Origin: Neoroseomonas terrae
GTDB taxonomy: Bacteria > Pseudomonadota > Alphaproteobacteria > Acetobacterales > Acetobacteraceae
Assembly: GCF_018129025.1 (NCBI RefSeq)
Contig: NZ_JAAEDI010000005.1
Span: 184,016-248,015, forward strand
Length of the DNA stretch: 64,000 bases
Direction of reading: 5' to 3'
Both the position numbers and the translations under genes were made by a program. Shown one piece after another: positions 33,608-42,149 of this stretch (the stretch's first letter is position 1; the number at the start of each line of letters is the position of its first letter). The notes beneath the pieces are model-generated. The model was not told the DNA's origin. It saw only the letters and a list, made by a program, of their open reading frames with translations, and ran no database searches.

Positions 33608-33747
33608 CCCTGCATTGGTGGCACGTCGTCGTCTCGTATCTGCTGACCCTCGCGGTGTTTGGGGCGCTCGCCTTCGGCGCCGCGATGCGCCACCGGGCCG
33701 CGAAGCGGATGCTGGCGCGGCTCGACCCGCGCGGGAACCGGCCATGA
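33604..33747 (+). CDS. ccmD: Haem exporter subunit CcmD
   Basis: 47 residues: MTLHWWHVVVSYLLTLAVFG, one TM helix, then a basic tail with RHRAAKRMLARLDPRG. Small size, one helix and the position between ccmC (ATGA overlap) and ccmE fit CcmD, which bridges CcmC and CcmE. A gap of 84 nt follows with no supported gene. Confidence 0.85.
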   Translation: MTLHWWHVVVSYLLTLAVFGALAFGAAMRHRAAKRMLARLDPRGNRP

Positions 33748-33831
33748 CTTGCGCCGCGTCAAGGCGCCGCCGGGAAAGCGCCGGTATTGGCCGGGGCCAG
33801 CACGCCGCACAGGCCCCCGAGGCATAGCCCC

Positions 33832-34341
33832 ATGACCCGCAAGAAGCGCCGACTGATGGTCCTGCTGCTCGCAGGCCTCGGCCTCGGCACCGCCACCGCG
33901 CTCACGCTCACTGCGTTCCAGGACAACCTCGTCTTCTTCCTCTCGCCCTCCGACGTGATGGCGCAGCGCCCGACGGGCGAGCGCGCCTTCCGTCTCGGCG
34001 GCCTGGTGGAGACGGGGTCCGTCGAACGCCGCACCGGCAGCGACGGCCGCCCGGCCGCCGCATTCCGCGTCACCGATGGCCCGAACGCCATCAGCGTAAC
34101 CTATAGCGGCGTGCTGCCAGACCTGTTCCGCGAAGGGCAGGGCGTCGTCACCCTCGGCCGCCTGCTGCCGGACGGCAGCTTCCGCGCCACTGAGGTACTG
34201 GCCCGGCACGACGAAACCTACATGCCACCCGAAGTCGCCGACGCGCTGCGCCGCGCCGGGCACTGGAACCCCAGCGAAGGCGCCGCTCCCCCGGCCGCGA
34301 GCTGGAATACGGCCCCTCGCGAGGGACGGAGCGGCGGGTGA
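33832..34341 (+). CDS. ccmE: Haem chaperone CcmE
   Basis: 169 residues. N-terminal TM anchor (RRLMVLLLAGLGLGTATALT), OB-fold beta barrel with FFLSPSDV and FRLGGLVETGSV, and the haem-binding VLARHDETYMPPE with the histidine that attaches haem covalently and the tyrosine four residues on. The tail is Pro/Ala-rich. The start at ATG 33832 matches the usual N-terminus. Confidence 0.93.
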   Translation: MTRKKRRLMVLLLAGLGLGTATALTLTAFQDNLVFFLSPSDVMAQRPTGERAFRLGGLVETGSVERRTGSDGRPAAAFRVTDGPNAISVTYSGVLPDLFREGQGVVTLGRLLPDGSFRATEVLARHDETYMPPEVADALRRAGHWNPSEGAAPPAASWNTAPREGRSGG

Positions 34342-34410
34342 TGCGGATTTCCGGCAGGGCCGAGCCACGAGCGAGCGACGGAACGCTGCCGCCGGGCGGT
34401 GCGTTGGTAT

Positions 34411-34675
34411 TGAAGAGGGGCGTTGCCCCTCTCCAAACCTCACCCCGCCAGGGGGCTGGGGCCCCTGGACCGCAATCGTTTGGCGCCGGGCACGACGGTT
34501 GGAAGGACGAGGAGGTCGCGTGGTGCATGGCGCCCGGAATCGATCCAGGGCGCCGGGCATCGCGCGAGGTTCGCGTTTCGCAGCGCCCACCATGCCCGAC
34601 ACCCGGTGAAGGTTTCCAAAGGCCCTTCGGCCTTTGGTGGGGTGAGGTCCGGAGAGGGGCAAAGCCCTTCTCCGG
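34411..34675. repeat. Inverted pair of double-hairpin repeats, locus 1 (ccmE-ccmF gap)
   Basis: Left unit reads on the minus strand: hairpin B 34414-34432 (arms AGAGGGGC/GCCCCTCT), spacer ACCTCACCCC, and a type II hairpin 34448-34468 (CCAGGGG/CCCCTGG). Right unit reads on the plus strand: type I hairpin A 34616-34637 (CCAAAGGCC/GGCCTTTGG), TGGGGTG spacer, hairpin B 34651-34673. About 140 nt lie between the units. It occupies most of the 370-nt gap within the ccm operon. Confidence 0.85.
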
Positions 34676-34711
34676 CACCCCCCGACGCCCCCGCCTGCCG
34701 CAGGCCAGCGC

Positions 34712-36670
34712 ATGATCCCCGAACTCGGTCACTTCGCGCTTGCCCTGGCCTGCATCATCGCGGTCGTGCAATCGGTGCTGCCGGTCGTCGGCGCGGCGCG
34801 GCGGGATGCGCGCTGGATGGCGACGGCGGTGCCGCTGGCGCTTGGGCAATTGGTGGCGATCGGGGCGGCCTTCGGCGCGCTGCTCTGGGCCTATGCGGTG
34901 AACGACACGACGGTCGCGAACGTCGTCGCGAACAGCCATTCCGCGAAGCCGCTGATCTACAAGTTCTCCGGCGCCTGGGGGAACCATGAGGGCTCGATGC
35001 TGCTCTGGGTCCTCATCCTCGCGATGTGCGGGGCTGCCGTGGCGGTGTTCGGGCGGGACTTGCCGACGGCGCTGAAGGCGCGGGTGATCGGCGTGCTGGG
35101 CTGGGTGGCCATCGGGTTCCTGCTGTTCATCATCTTCACTTCGAACCCCTTCGACCGGGTCTGGCCGCCGCCGGCGGATGGGCGCGGGCTGAACCCGGTG
35201 CTGCAGGACCCGGGCCTCGCGATGCATCCGCCGACGCTGTACCTGGGCTATGTCGGCTATGCGGTGACCTTCGCCTTCGCCGTCGCGGCGCTGCTGGAAG
35301 GGCGCGTCGATGCCGCCTGGGGCCGCTGGGTGCGGCCCTGGGCGCTGGGCGCGTGGTGCTTCCTGACGGTCGGCATCACCATGGGGTCCTGGTGGGCCTA
35401 TTACGAGCTCGGCTGGGGCGGCTACTGGTTCTGGGACCCGGTGGAGAACGCCTCGCTGCTGCCCTGGCTGGCCGGCACCGCGCTGCTGCATTCGGCGATC
35501 GTGGTGGAGAAGCGCGACACGCTGAAGGTCTGGTCGGTGCTGCTCGCCATTCTCGCTTTCGCGATGTCCCTGCTCGGCACCTTCCTGGTGCGGTCGGGCG
35601 TGCTGAACAGTGTGCATGCCTTTGCCAGCGATCCGACGCGCGGCGTGTTCATCCTGGCGCTGCTGATGGTCTACGTCGCCGGCGCCTTCGCGCTGTTCGC
35701 CTGGCGCGCGCCGAAGCTGGCGCCGACCGGCATCTTCGCGCCAATCTCGCGCGAGGGCGCGCTGGTGCTGAACAACCTGCTGATCTGCTCGATCGCGGCG
35801 GTGGTGCTCGCGGGCACGCTGTGGCCGCTGTTCGCGGATATCCTGATGGGGGCGAAGATCTCGGTCGGGCCGCCGTTCTTCAACACGGCAACGGCGCCGC
35901 TGGCCATCCCGCTCGTGATCGCCATGCCGATCGGCGCGATGCTGCCATGGAAGCGAGCCGACGTCTGGGGGGCTTTGCAGCGGTTGTGGTGGGCGGCGTC
36001 AGCGGCGCTGCTGATCGGGCTGCTGTCCCTGGCGGTCGTCGGTTATCCCGTGTGGCCGGCGCTCGGCATAACGCTCGCCGCGTGGCTGGTGGTCGGCGCA
36101 GCGGCGGATATCGCCGACCGCATCGCGCTGTTTCGCCGCCCGACGCAGGCGTGGCGCCGCGCGCTCGGCCTGCCGCGCGCCGCCTGGGGCGCGGCCATCG
36201 CACATGGCGCGGTCGGCATCTCGATCGCCGGCATCGCCGGGATGGGTGTCGCGACAGATACGCTGGTGCAGCTCAACGCGGGGCAGAGTACGCGCCTCGC
36301 CGGCTATGAATGGCGCATGGACGGCGTGTCGGACGTGACGGGGCCGAACTACCGCTCGCGCCGCGCCACGGTGACAGTGCTGCGCGACGGCGCGGTGGTC
36401 ACGGTGCTCCACCCCGAGCGCCGGACCTTCATCGTCGACAACCAAACCACGACGGAGGCCGCCATCCACACCAACGCGATGCGCGATCTCTACGCCGTGC
36501 TCGGCGAGGAACGTGACGGCGCCGCCGTTCTGCGCCTGCATCACAATCCGTTCGCGCCCTGGATCTGGTTCGGCGGGCTGGCGATGGCCCTCGGCGGCAT
36601 GCTGTCGCTGTCGGATCGCCGCCTGCGCGTGGCGGCCCCCGCGCCCAAGGCTGCGACGGTGCCGGCATGA
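34712..36670 (+). CDS. ccmF: Cytochrome c haem lyase subunit CcmF
   Basis: 652 residues with about 15 TM helices. WWD motif WGGYWFWDPVENASLLPW, conserved KFSGAWGNHEGSMLLW, a MHPPTLYLGYVGYAV segment, and a late periplasmic domain (LAGYEWRMDGVSDVTGPN). CcmF with CcmH ligates haem from CcmE to apocytochromes. The start ATG 34712 comes after the repeat pair; the stop overlaps dsbE by ATGA. Confidence 0.95.
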   Translation: MIPELGHFALALACIIAVVQSVLPVVGAARRDARWMATAVPLALGQLVAIGAAFGALLWAYAVNDTTVANVVANSHSAKPLIYKFSGAWGNHEGSMLLWVLILAMCGAAVAVFGRDLPTALKARVIGVLGWVAIGFLLFIIFTSNPFDRVWPPPADGRGLNPVLQDPGLAMHPPTLYLGYVGYAVTFAFAVAALLEGRVDAAWGRWVRPWALGAWCFLTVGITMGSWWAYYELGWGGYWFWDPVENASLLPWLAGTALLHSAIVVEKRDTLKVWSVLLAILAFAMSLLGTFLVRSGVLNSVHAFASDPTRGVFILALLMVYVAGAFALFAWRAPKLAPTGIFAPISREGALVLNNLLICSIAAVVLAGTLWPLFADILMGAKISVGPPFFNTATAPLAIPLVIAMPIGAMLPWKRADVWGALQRLWWAASAALLIGLLSLAVVGYPVWPALGITLAAWLVVGAAADIADRIALFRRPTQAWRRALGLPRAAWGAAIAHGAVGISIAGIAGMGVATDTLVQLNAGQSTRLAGYEWRMDGVSDVTGPNYRSRRATVTVLRDGAVVTVLHPERRTFIVDNQTTTEAAIHTNAMRDLYAVLGEERDGAAVLRLHHNPFAPWIWFGGLAMALGGMLSLSDRRLRVAAPAPKAATVPA

Positions 36671-37245
36671 GCGACGCCCCTGCCCCGCGCAGCCGGCGCT
36701 GGATGCTGTACACGCCGCTGGCCTTGGCCGGCGCCGCCGGCGCGGGATTCTGGGTGATGCTGCGCGGGCTGCAGACCGGCGACTACGATCCGCGCGGCGT
36801 GCCATCGGCGCTGATCGGCCGTGGTGTGCCCGAATTCAGCCTGCCTGCGGTCGAGGGTTCCGACCGCCCGGCGCTGTCCGCCGCCGATCTGCGCGGCCCA
36901 CTGCCGCGGCCGGTACTGGTAAACTTCTGGGCGTCCTGGTGTGTGCCGTGCATCGTCGAACACCCGCAACTGATGGCGCTGTCCCGCGAAGGCGTGCCGG
37001 TGCTCGGCATCAACTACAAGGACAAGCCGGAGGACGCGCTCGCGTTCCTCGCCCGGCGCGGCGATCCCTACACGCGGCTGGGCCGGGACGAGCCGGGGCG
37101 CGTCGCCATCGACTGGGGGCTGTATGGCGTGCCGGAGACGTATCTGATCGACCGGCAGGGCATCATCCGCTGGCGCTACGCGGGGCCGGTGACGCCCGAA
37201 GTGGTAGCGCAGGATCTGCGGCCGCTGCTGCGGCGGTATGCGTGA
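36667..37245 (+). CDS. dsbE: Thiol:disulfide interchange protein DsbE/CcmG
   Basis: 192 residues. One TM anchor (YTPLALAGAAGAGFWVML) and a periplasmic thioredoxin fold with active site FWASWCVPC, the GINYKDKPEDALAFL insert, and cis-Pro YGVPETYLID. Reduces the haem-binding cysteines of apocytochrome c. It overlaps ccmF by ATGA and ends at the start of the second repeat locus. Confidence 0.93.
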   Translation: MSDAPAPRSRRWMLYTPLALAGAAGAGFWVMLRGLQTGDYDPRGVPSALIGRGVPEFSLPAVEGSDRPALSAADLRGPLPRPVLVNFWASWCVPCIVEHPQLMALSREGVPVLGINYKDKPEDALAFLARRGDPYTRLGRDEPGRVAIDWGLYGVPETYLIDRQGIIRWRYAGPVTPEVVAQDLRPLLRRYA

Positions 37246-37265
37246 TGGGCGGCGACTGTCCGAAC

Positions 37266-37492
37266 GGGGAGGGCTCTGCCCTCCCCGAGACCCCTCCCGC
37301 CAAAGGCCGAAGGGCCTTTGGAAACCTTGACTTGGCGCTGCGCGGGCAGGTTGGCTCCCGTCTGGACAAGGCCCGCACTGCGCAAGGGTGGCTTCCGACA
37401 TCCGTCCCACCGACGGCGCCCGATGCCAGGTCGAGGTTTCCAAAGGCCCTTCGGCCTTTGGTGGGGTGGCCTGGTGGGGCAAGGCCCCTCCA
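37266..37492. repeat. Inverted pair of double-hairpin repeats, locus 2 (dsbE-ccmH, overlapping ccmH start)
   Basis: Left unit (minus reading): hairpin B variant 37266-37286 (GGGGAGGGC/GCCCTCCCC) and hairpin A 37300-37321. Right unit (plus reading): GCCAGGTCGAGG lead, hairpin A 37440-37461, TGGGGTGG spacer, hairpin B 37473-37491. Both units are type I. The right unit runs into the ccmH coding region: the GTG at 37461 and the codons that follow lie in it. Confidence 0.85.
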
Positions 37493-37940
37493 ACTTCTCT
37501 TCTTCCTCGTCGCTCTCCCGGCCCTCGCCGCCGTAGGTCGCCCCGAAGACCGACTGGCCGACCCGGCGCTCGAAACGCGCGCCGAGGCCATCGGTCGCGA
37601 CCTGCGCTGCATGGTCTGCCAGAACCAGTCGATCGAGGACAGCGACGCCGACCTTGCGCGCGACCTGCGGCGCATCGTGCGCGAGCGGGTCGCGGCGGGC
37701 GACAGCGACGGCGCGGTGGTGACCTACGTCCATGCCCGCTACGGCGATTTCGTCCTGCTGCGGCCGCCGTTCAATCCGGTGACGGCGCTGCTCTGGGCCA
37801 TGCCGGCGATCGCGTTCGGGGGCGGGCTGCTGGTGATCCTCGCGCGGCGGCGGCGGGCCGCGGCACGGCTGGAGCCGTCGCCACTGAGCGAGGCGGAACG
37901 CCGCCGGCTCGATGAGCTGGAGCGTGGCGACGCCGCATGA
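37461..37940 (+). CDS. ccmH: Cytochrome c maturation protein CcmH (apocytochrome thioreductase)
   Basis: 159 residues from GTG 37461. A signal-type segment (ARPLQLLFFLVALPALA), then the CcmH/CycL domain with active site LRCMVCQNQSIEDSDADLA, a TM helix (ALLWAMPAIAFGGGLLVIL) and a basic tail. The start is uncertain: the same frame is open back to an ATG at 37245 beside the dsbE stop, across the whole repeat pair. A 159-residue product fits the family length. Either way the first residues are encoded by the repeat. It overlaps ccmI by ATGA. Confidence 0.88.
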   Translation: MGWPGGARPLQLLFFLVALPALAAVGRPEDRLADPALETRAEAIGRDLRCMVCQNQSIEDSDADLARDLRRIVRERVAAGDSDGAVVTYVHARYGDFVLLRPPFNPVTALLWAMPAIAFGGGLLVILARRRRAAARLEPSPLSEAERRRLDELERGDAA

Positions 37941-38737
37941 CGATCTGGATCCTGCTGGCGCTCGTCGCGCTGGCGGCGCTGTTGCCGCTGGCGCTTGCCC
38001 TCTGGCGCCCAAGGGCAGCGCGCGGCCGGCGGGAGGCCGACATGGCGCTTTACCGTGCGCAGCTCACCGAGCTCGATCGTGAACGCGAGGCGGGCCGGTT
38101 GGATGAGGCGGGGCACAGGGCCGCCAGGCTTGAGGTGCAGCGCCGGCTGATTGCCGCCGCCGACCAGTCGGAAGCGTTGGCGACGACAGCGCGTGGCGGC
38201 GGGGCCGTGCTGCTGCTGGTGCCGATGATGATCGCGGCCGGACTCGGCCTGTATCTGCTGCGCGGCACGCCGGGCATGCCATCTGCGACCTATGCGGAGC
38301 GCGCGGCGGTGATGGCGCGGGACGAGCAGATCCTGGCCATGCTGCGGGCACGGCTGGAGGCGCTCGATCCGCAGAGCCCGCAGGCGCGGCAGGGGTGGAT
38401 CCTGCTCGGTAACGCCGAACGGGGGCGTGGGCGCAGCGAGGCGGCGATCGCCGCCTGGCGCCGCGCCATCGAGGCCCACTTCGACGCATCGCTCGCGGCC
38501 GAGATCGCGGAGCTGGAGATCGAGCGCGGCGCGCCAGCGGAGGCCACGCCATGGATCGCCCGCGCGCTGACGGAGGTACCGAACGACCCGCGCCTGCGCT
38601 TCCTGGCCGGGCTGGTCGAGGTGGAATCGGGCCGGCCGGCGAATGCCCGGGCGCTCTGGCAGGCACTGCTGACGGATACGCCGGCCGATGCGCCGTGGCG
38701 CGGCATGCTGGAACGGCGGCTGAACGCACTGCCCTGA
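37937..38737 (+). CDS. ccmI: Cytochrome c-type biogenesis protein CcmI
   Basis: 266 residues. TM1 (IWILLALVALAALLPLALAL), a leucine-rich cytoplasmic segment (MALYRAQLTELDREREAG), TM2 (GGAVLLLVPMMIAAGLGLYL), then a TPR-like periplasmic domain (about 120-266; WILLGNAERGRGRSEAAIAA). CcmI chaperones the C-terminus of apocytochrome c to the haem lyase. It is the last ccm gene here; the convergent M48 gene follows after a repeat locus. Confidence 0.9.
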   Translation: MTIWILLALVALAALLPLALALWRPRAARGRREADMALYRAQLTELDREREAGRLDEAGHRAARLEVQRRLIAAADQSEALATTARGGGAVLLLVPMMIAAGLGLYLLRGTPGMPSATYAERAAVMARDEQILAMLRARLEALDPQSPQARQGWILLGNAERGRGRSEAAIAAWRRAIEAHFDASLAAEIAELEIERGAPAEATPWIARALTEVPNDPRLRFLAGLVEVESGRPANARALWQALLTDTPADAPWRGMLERRLNALP

Positions 38738-38825
38738 GTCGGACGGGCCGCCGGTTGTTCGGCGTCACATCGGAGGCGCGCCTTCGGCACGGCTGGCGAC
38801 CCTGATACTTGCCACGGTTGCCGTT

Positions 38826-39050
38826 GGATGGGCTTTGCCCCTCCAAACCACCCCAGCAAAGGCCGAAAGGCCTTTGCAAACCTCTACCTGGCGCCGGGCG
38901 CCATGGCGAAGAATGGTGTCGAGCCCCGCTTTCGCGCGCGAAGGGGCTCCAGGCGGTGCCAACGAACCCGTTGTGCCCGACGCCAACAGATTGCGGTCCA
39001 GGGGGTCCAACCCCCTGGCGGGGTGGTTCGGAGGGGCGGTGCCCCTCCGA
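38826..39050. repeat. Inverted pair of double-hairpin repeats, locus 3 (ccmI-M48 convergent gap)
   Basis: Left unit (minus reading): hairpin B remnant 38826-38843 and type I hairpin A 38856-38877 (GCAAAGG...CCTTTGC). Right unit (plus reading): type II lead GCCAACAGATTGCGGTCC, hairpin 38998-39018 (CCAGGGGG/CCCCCTGG), GGGGTGG spacer, hairpin B 39030-39048 (GGAGGGGC/GCCCCTCC). The type II flank also occurs, inverted, at locus 1. It could terminate both convergent operons. Confidence 0.85.
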
Positions 39051-39099
39051 TCTCCGACAGCGACTATCAGACGCTGAACTCGACCGACCGCAAGGGCTC

Positions 39100-40155
39100 C
39101 TACGACGCCGTCGTTGCGCATATCTTCCGCAATGCCAGCCATTCCTCTGGTGTCAGTGCGGGCATCGTCACCGCGGCGCCGCGGCGGGCGCGCAACGCCG
39201 TGGCGCGTTCTGCCGGGTCCGGGTGGGTGTCGAGGTAACCCGCCACGGACCCGCGTGGCCCGCGCCCCGCCATGCGCTCGAAGAAGCGGGCGAGCCCTTC
39301 CGCATCGATGCGGCTGCGTGCCAGCACGTCGGCGGCGAAGTCGTCGGCCTCCGCTTCGAAGCCGCGCGTGTAGGAGACGCTGACGAGAAGCGTCGCCGCG
39401 ACCGCGCCGAAATCCGATCCACCCATGAGGATCGAGACGAAGGCCCCGACGCCGATGGCGCGCGCGACGTTCCGCAGGCCGTGGCGGTGGTACAGGTGCC
39501 CGAACTCATGGGCCAGCACGCCAGCCACCTCGTCCGGCGAGGACGCGGCATAGATCAGCCCGCGATGGATGATGACCTGCCGGCCCGGCGCGGCGAAGGC
39601 GTTGACCACGCCGCTGTCGAGCACCTGCACGGCCGGCGCCGTGGGCAAGCCGGCGGTTTCAGCCAAGCGCGTGCTCAACCGGTCGAGCACCGCCACACCC
39701 TGCGGCGCGACGCAGCGCCGCGTCCCCTGGGTGATCGACGCGGCGATGCTGTCGCCGAGCCGCTGCTCCCAGGTCGCGGGAACCGTGCGCGCGACGGTAT
39801 CGGCCAGCGGCGGCCAGCCGAACCACAGCGTCGCGCCGAGCAGCGGCACCGCGAAAGCGGTCACGGCGGCGCGTCGCCACCGGGCCGCCTTCTCGTCCTT
39901 CCGCCACGGCGCCAGCGCCATGTCGAGGGCCGCAATCATGGCCGGATCGCTCACCACCAGCCGTTGCGCCGCGCCGGCACGGGCGATGCGCAGTTCCCAG
40001 GGCATCCGGTCGATCTCGCGCAGCGACGCGACCGGCCAGTCCTGGGTCGCGCCGTCCGCACGCCTCAACCTCAAGCCTTCGGCGAAAAGCTGAGCCTGGA
40101 CAGGGATCGGCACGGCCGTCATGCCATCGTGCAGCAAGGCGGAAGACGCGGTCAC
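39100..40155 (-). CDS. M48-family membrane metalloprotease
   Basis: 351 residues from GTG 40155 (GTGA overlap with the upstream gene). One TM helix (AVTAFAVPLLGATLWFGWPP), then a peptidase M48 domain with zinc motif VLAHEFGHLYHRHG, GLIYAASSPDEVAG before it, and a later EAEADDFAADVLARS with the third ligand. Ends with a TPR-free short tail. Similar to small M48 proteins paired with DUF898 proteins; substrates unknown. Confidence 0.88.
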   Translation of the reverse strand: MTASSALLHDGMTAVPIPVQAQLFAEGLRLRRADGATQDWPVASLREIDRMPWELRIARAGAAQRLVVSDPAMIAALDMALAPWRKDEKAARWRRAAVTAFAVPLLGATLWFGWPPLADTVARTVPATWEQRLGDSIAASITQGTRRCVAPQGVAVLDRLSTRLAETAGLPTAPAVQVLDSGVVNAFAAPGRQVIIHRGLIYAASSPDEVAGVLAHEFGHLYHRHGLRNVARAIGVGAFVSILMGGSDFGAVAATLLVSVSYTRGFEAEADDFAADVLARSRIDAEGLARFFERMAGRGPRGSVAGYLDTHPDPAERATALRARRGAAVTMPALTPEEWLALRKICATTAS

Positions 40156-41315
40156 AGGCCGATCCCCGCGCCGCCGGCGTCGAGGATGTTGGCCAGCCCC
40201 TCCGCATTCAACTGGCCCAGCACCGCCTGACGGGCCGGGGATACATCGGGGTAGCGCTCGGCCCAGAGCCGACGGGTGAGGAACTCGACACGGCGGCGCA
40301 CCACCACCGGATAGAGCAGGCCGAGGCTGATCCACATCAGGAACAGGTTGCCGAGTTGCAGCCTCGCGACCGACCATCCCGTGACATCGGACAGCGCCAA
40401 CCGCGCGCCGCCGAAGGCGAGGTTCTGCCACCGCCAGCGCATGGCCGCCGCAGCGAAGGAGAACCAGGCGAGCATCAGCAGCGGCGAGACCAGCGCGAGC
40501 AGCCCGAGGCTGGCGATGGCCAGCTTGCCCACCGCGATGGCGACCTGTTCGGGCGCCGGTGCGGGGGTGCCGCCCATCTGGCGCAGCGTGTCGAAGGCAT
40601 CCGACTGCCACAGCACCGCGACGGCGACGCCGGCCGCCCCCACGCTGAGCAGCGCCAGGATGTAGCTGGCGAGGAACGGCCGCAGGATCTGCCGCGCCCG
40701 GCCGGTGAAGATGAAGGGCTGAGTGCCGAGATTCAGGCGGCCGAGCGACCATCGTGCCTCCGCCGCCAGCCCCCAGGGCCGCGCGATGCCAAGGGTCAGC
40801 AGGGTGGCGAGGAACCACAGGAACTGCACCCGCGCGCAGCGCCAGGGGGAACCGGTGACGACGAGCCGGATGCCCCGCCAGATGGTTCGGCTGGCCAGGT
40901 ACCGGCGCGCCGCATGCCGGCCCGCCGCCAACAGGAACAGCAGGATGGCGAACTGCGTGACCGGCACGGCCACGGCCAGCCACGGATGCAGCACGCGCAG
41001 GAATTCCCCCGCGATACCGAGCAGCCATAGCGGCACCAGCAGCAGCAGCACGATCAGGAAGCCGCGAAACAGCTCCCCGCCCGTGCCGGCATATTCCAGC
41101 CGATCGCCCAGGACCGCGAGGTGCGTCCACACGTAGCGGCGGATCCGCACGATCCCCCAGAAGCGGTAGATGCCCAGCGTCAGCACGCCGAGCAACAGGT
41201 TGCCGAAGAAGATGCCGAACAGGCGCCCCTCCCGCCCGCCCCAGGCCATCGGCTGGCCAGGAATGGCGTGACCCGCCGGCAGGGCGGGGGCGTGGGCCGG
41301 CGGTTGGTCAAGCAT
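40152..41315 (-). CDS. DUF898 (YjgN-like) membrane protein
   Basis: 387 residues from ATG 41315; ATGs at 41345 and 41348 are alternatives and no start has a good ribosome site. Opens with GREGRLFGIFFGNLLLGVLT then YRFWGIVRIRRYVWTHLAVL and contains about six TM helices with repeated TLGIxRFW/TLGIARPWG motifs, the DUF898 signature. Operon partner of the M48 protease (GTGA overlap), an arrangement seen in many Alphaproteobacteria; possibly the protease acts on or with it. Confidence 0.85.
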   Translation of the reverse strand: MLDQPPAHAPALPAGHAIPGQPMAWGGREGRLFGIFFGNLLLGVLTLGIYRFWGIVRIRRYVWTHLAVLGDRLEYAGTGGELFRGFLIVLLLLVPLWLLGIAGEFLRVLHPWLAVAVPVTQFAILLFLLAAGRHAARRYLASRTIWRGIRLVVTGSPWRCARVQFLWFLATLLTLGIARPWGLAAEARWSLGRLNLGTQPFIFTGRARQILRPFLASYILALLSVGAAGVAVAVLWQSDAFDTLRQMGGTPAPAPEQVAIAVGKLAIASLGLLALVSPLLMLAWFSFAAAAMRWRWQNLAFGGARLALSDVTGWSVARLQLGNLFLMWISLGLLYPVVVRRRVEFLTRRLWAERYPDVSPARQAVLGQLNAEGLANILDAGGAGIGL

Positions 41316-41533
41316 GTCCCGGTTCGGTGCGTCCTCGCCCGCCATCATGCGCGAGCAGGCACGATCATGCACCCGGAAGCTCGCCGTCGCCATTCCGCCA
41401 CCATCGTCGCGGTTCCGCCGCATTGGCCACGAGAAGACCTCGCCACCGTCGCAGACCCGCCGCGCCCCGGGTGCGGAATTCGTCCTGCGCCACCCGATCA
41501 GCGGTGCGCCACTCGGAAGAAAAGGACGGTCTT

Positions 41534-41833
41534 ATGCGCAAGACGATCACTACGGGCCTTCTCGCCACCGGCCTCGCTCTCGCCACCCTTCCTGCCTTCG
41601 CCCAGGGCGGCACCCCCGCCGCGAGCGCCCCGGCCCCGGCTGCGCAGACCCAGCCGCGCACGACGCCGCCCACCCAGGCGGCCCGCCCGGCCACCCCGTC
41701 CAACCCGGGCGGCAGCGCGACCGCCGGCACCACGCAGCGGCCCGCCACCCCGGCCGCACCGCAGGCCGGGACGACCGCGCCGCGCAACGATCAACGCAGC
41801 CAGACCACGCCGGCGCCGACGCGGACCAACTGA
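41534..41833 (+). CDS. Secreted Pro/Ala/Thr-rich small protein
   Basis: 99 residues. Signal peptide MRKTITTGLLATGLALATLP with cleavage after AFA, then a low-complexity region of Pro, Ala, Thr and Gln. AAGGACGG lies upstream of the ATG. No fold predicted; likely an exported disordered protein. Its 3' end is followed 9 nt later by repeat locus 4. Confidence 0.6.
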   Translation: MRKTITTGLLATGLALATLPAFAQGGTPAASAPAPAAQTQPRTTPPTQAARPATPSNPGGSATAGTTQRPATPAAPQAGTTAPRNDQRSQTTPAPTRTN

Positions 41834-41842
41834 GGAGGGGAG

Positions 41843-42060
41843 TTGGAGAGGGGCTTTGCCCCTCTCCAAACCTCACCCCACCAAAGGCCGAAGGGCCTTT
41901 GGAAACCGATACGGGCGCTGGGTCGGGGGACGATGCTCCATTTTGGAGCGCCCGTCGGACACCCTGCGCCGATAGATCCCGCTGGCGCTTTCCGAACGGC
42001 GTCGCCCGTGCCCATACGCGACGTCTGGGGTTCCAGAGCCCCATCGGCTTTCGGTGAGGA
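41843..42060. repeat. Inverted pair of double-hairpin repeats, locus 4 (upstream of rpsA terminator)
   Basis: Left unit (minus reading) is well preserved: hairpin B 41845-41867 (GGAGAGGGGC/GCCCCTCTCC), ACCTCACCCCA spacer, hairpin A 41881-41902. The right unit (about 42028-42060, plus reading) is a degenerate type I copy in which GGTTCCAGAGCCCCATCGG replaces the usual hairpin. The pair lies between convergent genes. Confidence 0.75.
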
Positions 42061-42079
42061 CCGTTCGGCGGCGCACGAC

Positions 42080-42120
42080 AAAAGAAAACCCCCGGAACCT
42101 TGCGGCTCCGGGGGCTTTTC
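42080..42120 (-). terminator. Rho-independent terminator of rpsA
   Basis: On the minus strand a hairpin with arms CCCCCGGA(G)CC and GG(T)TCCGGGGG (42089-42114, loop GCAA) is followed by TTTTCTTTT (42088-42080). Located 30 nt downstream of the rpsA stop. Confidence 0.9.
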
Positions 42121-42149
42121 AAACCGTCACGCCGTCAGGCGTGCCGGGA

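Noticed and set aside
33744..33827. 27-codon frame between ccmD and ccmE starting in the ccmD stop (ATGA)
   Set aside because: Arg-rich product without similarity to any ccm protein; likely chance.
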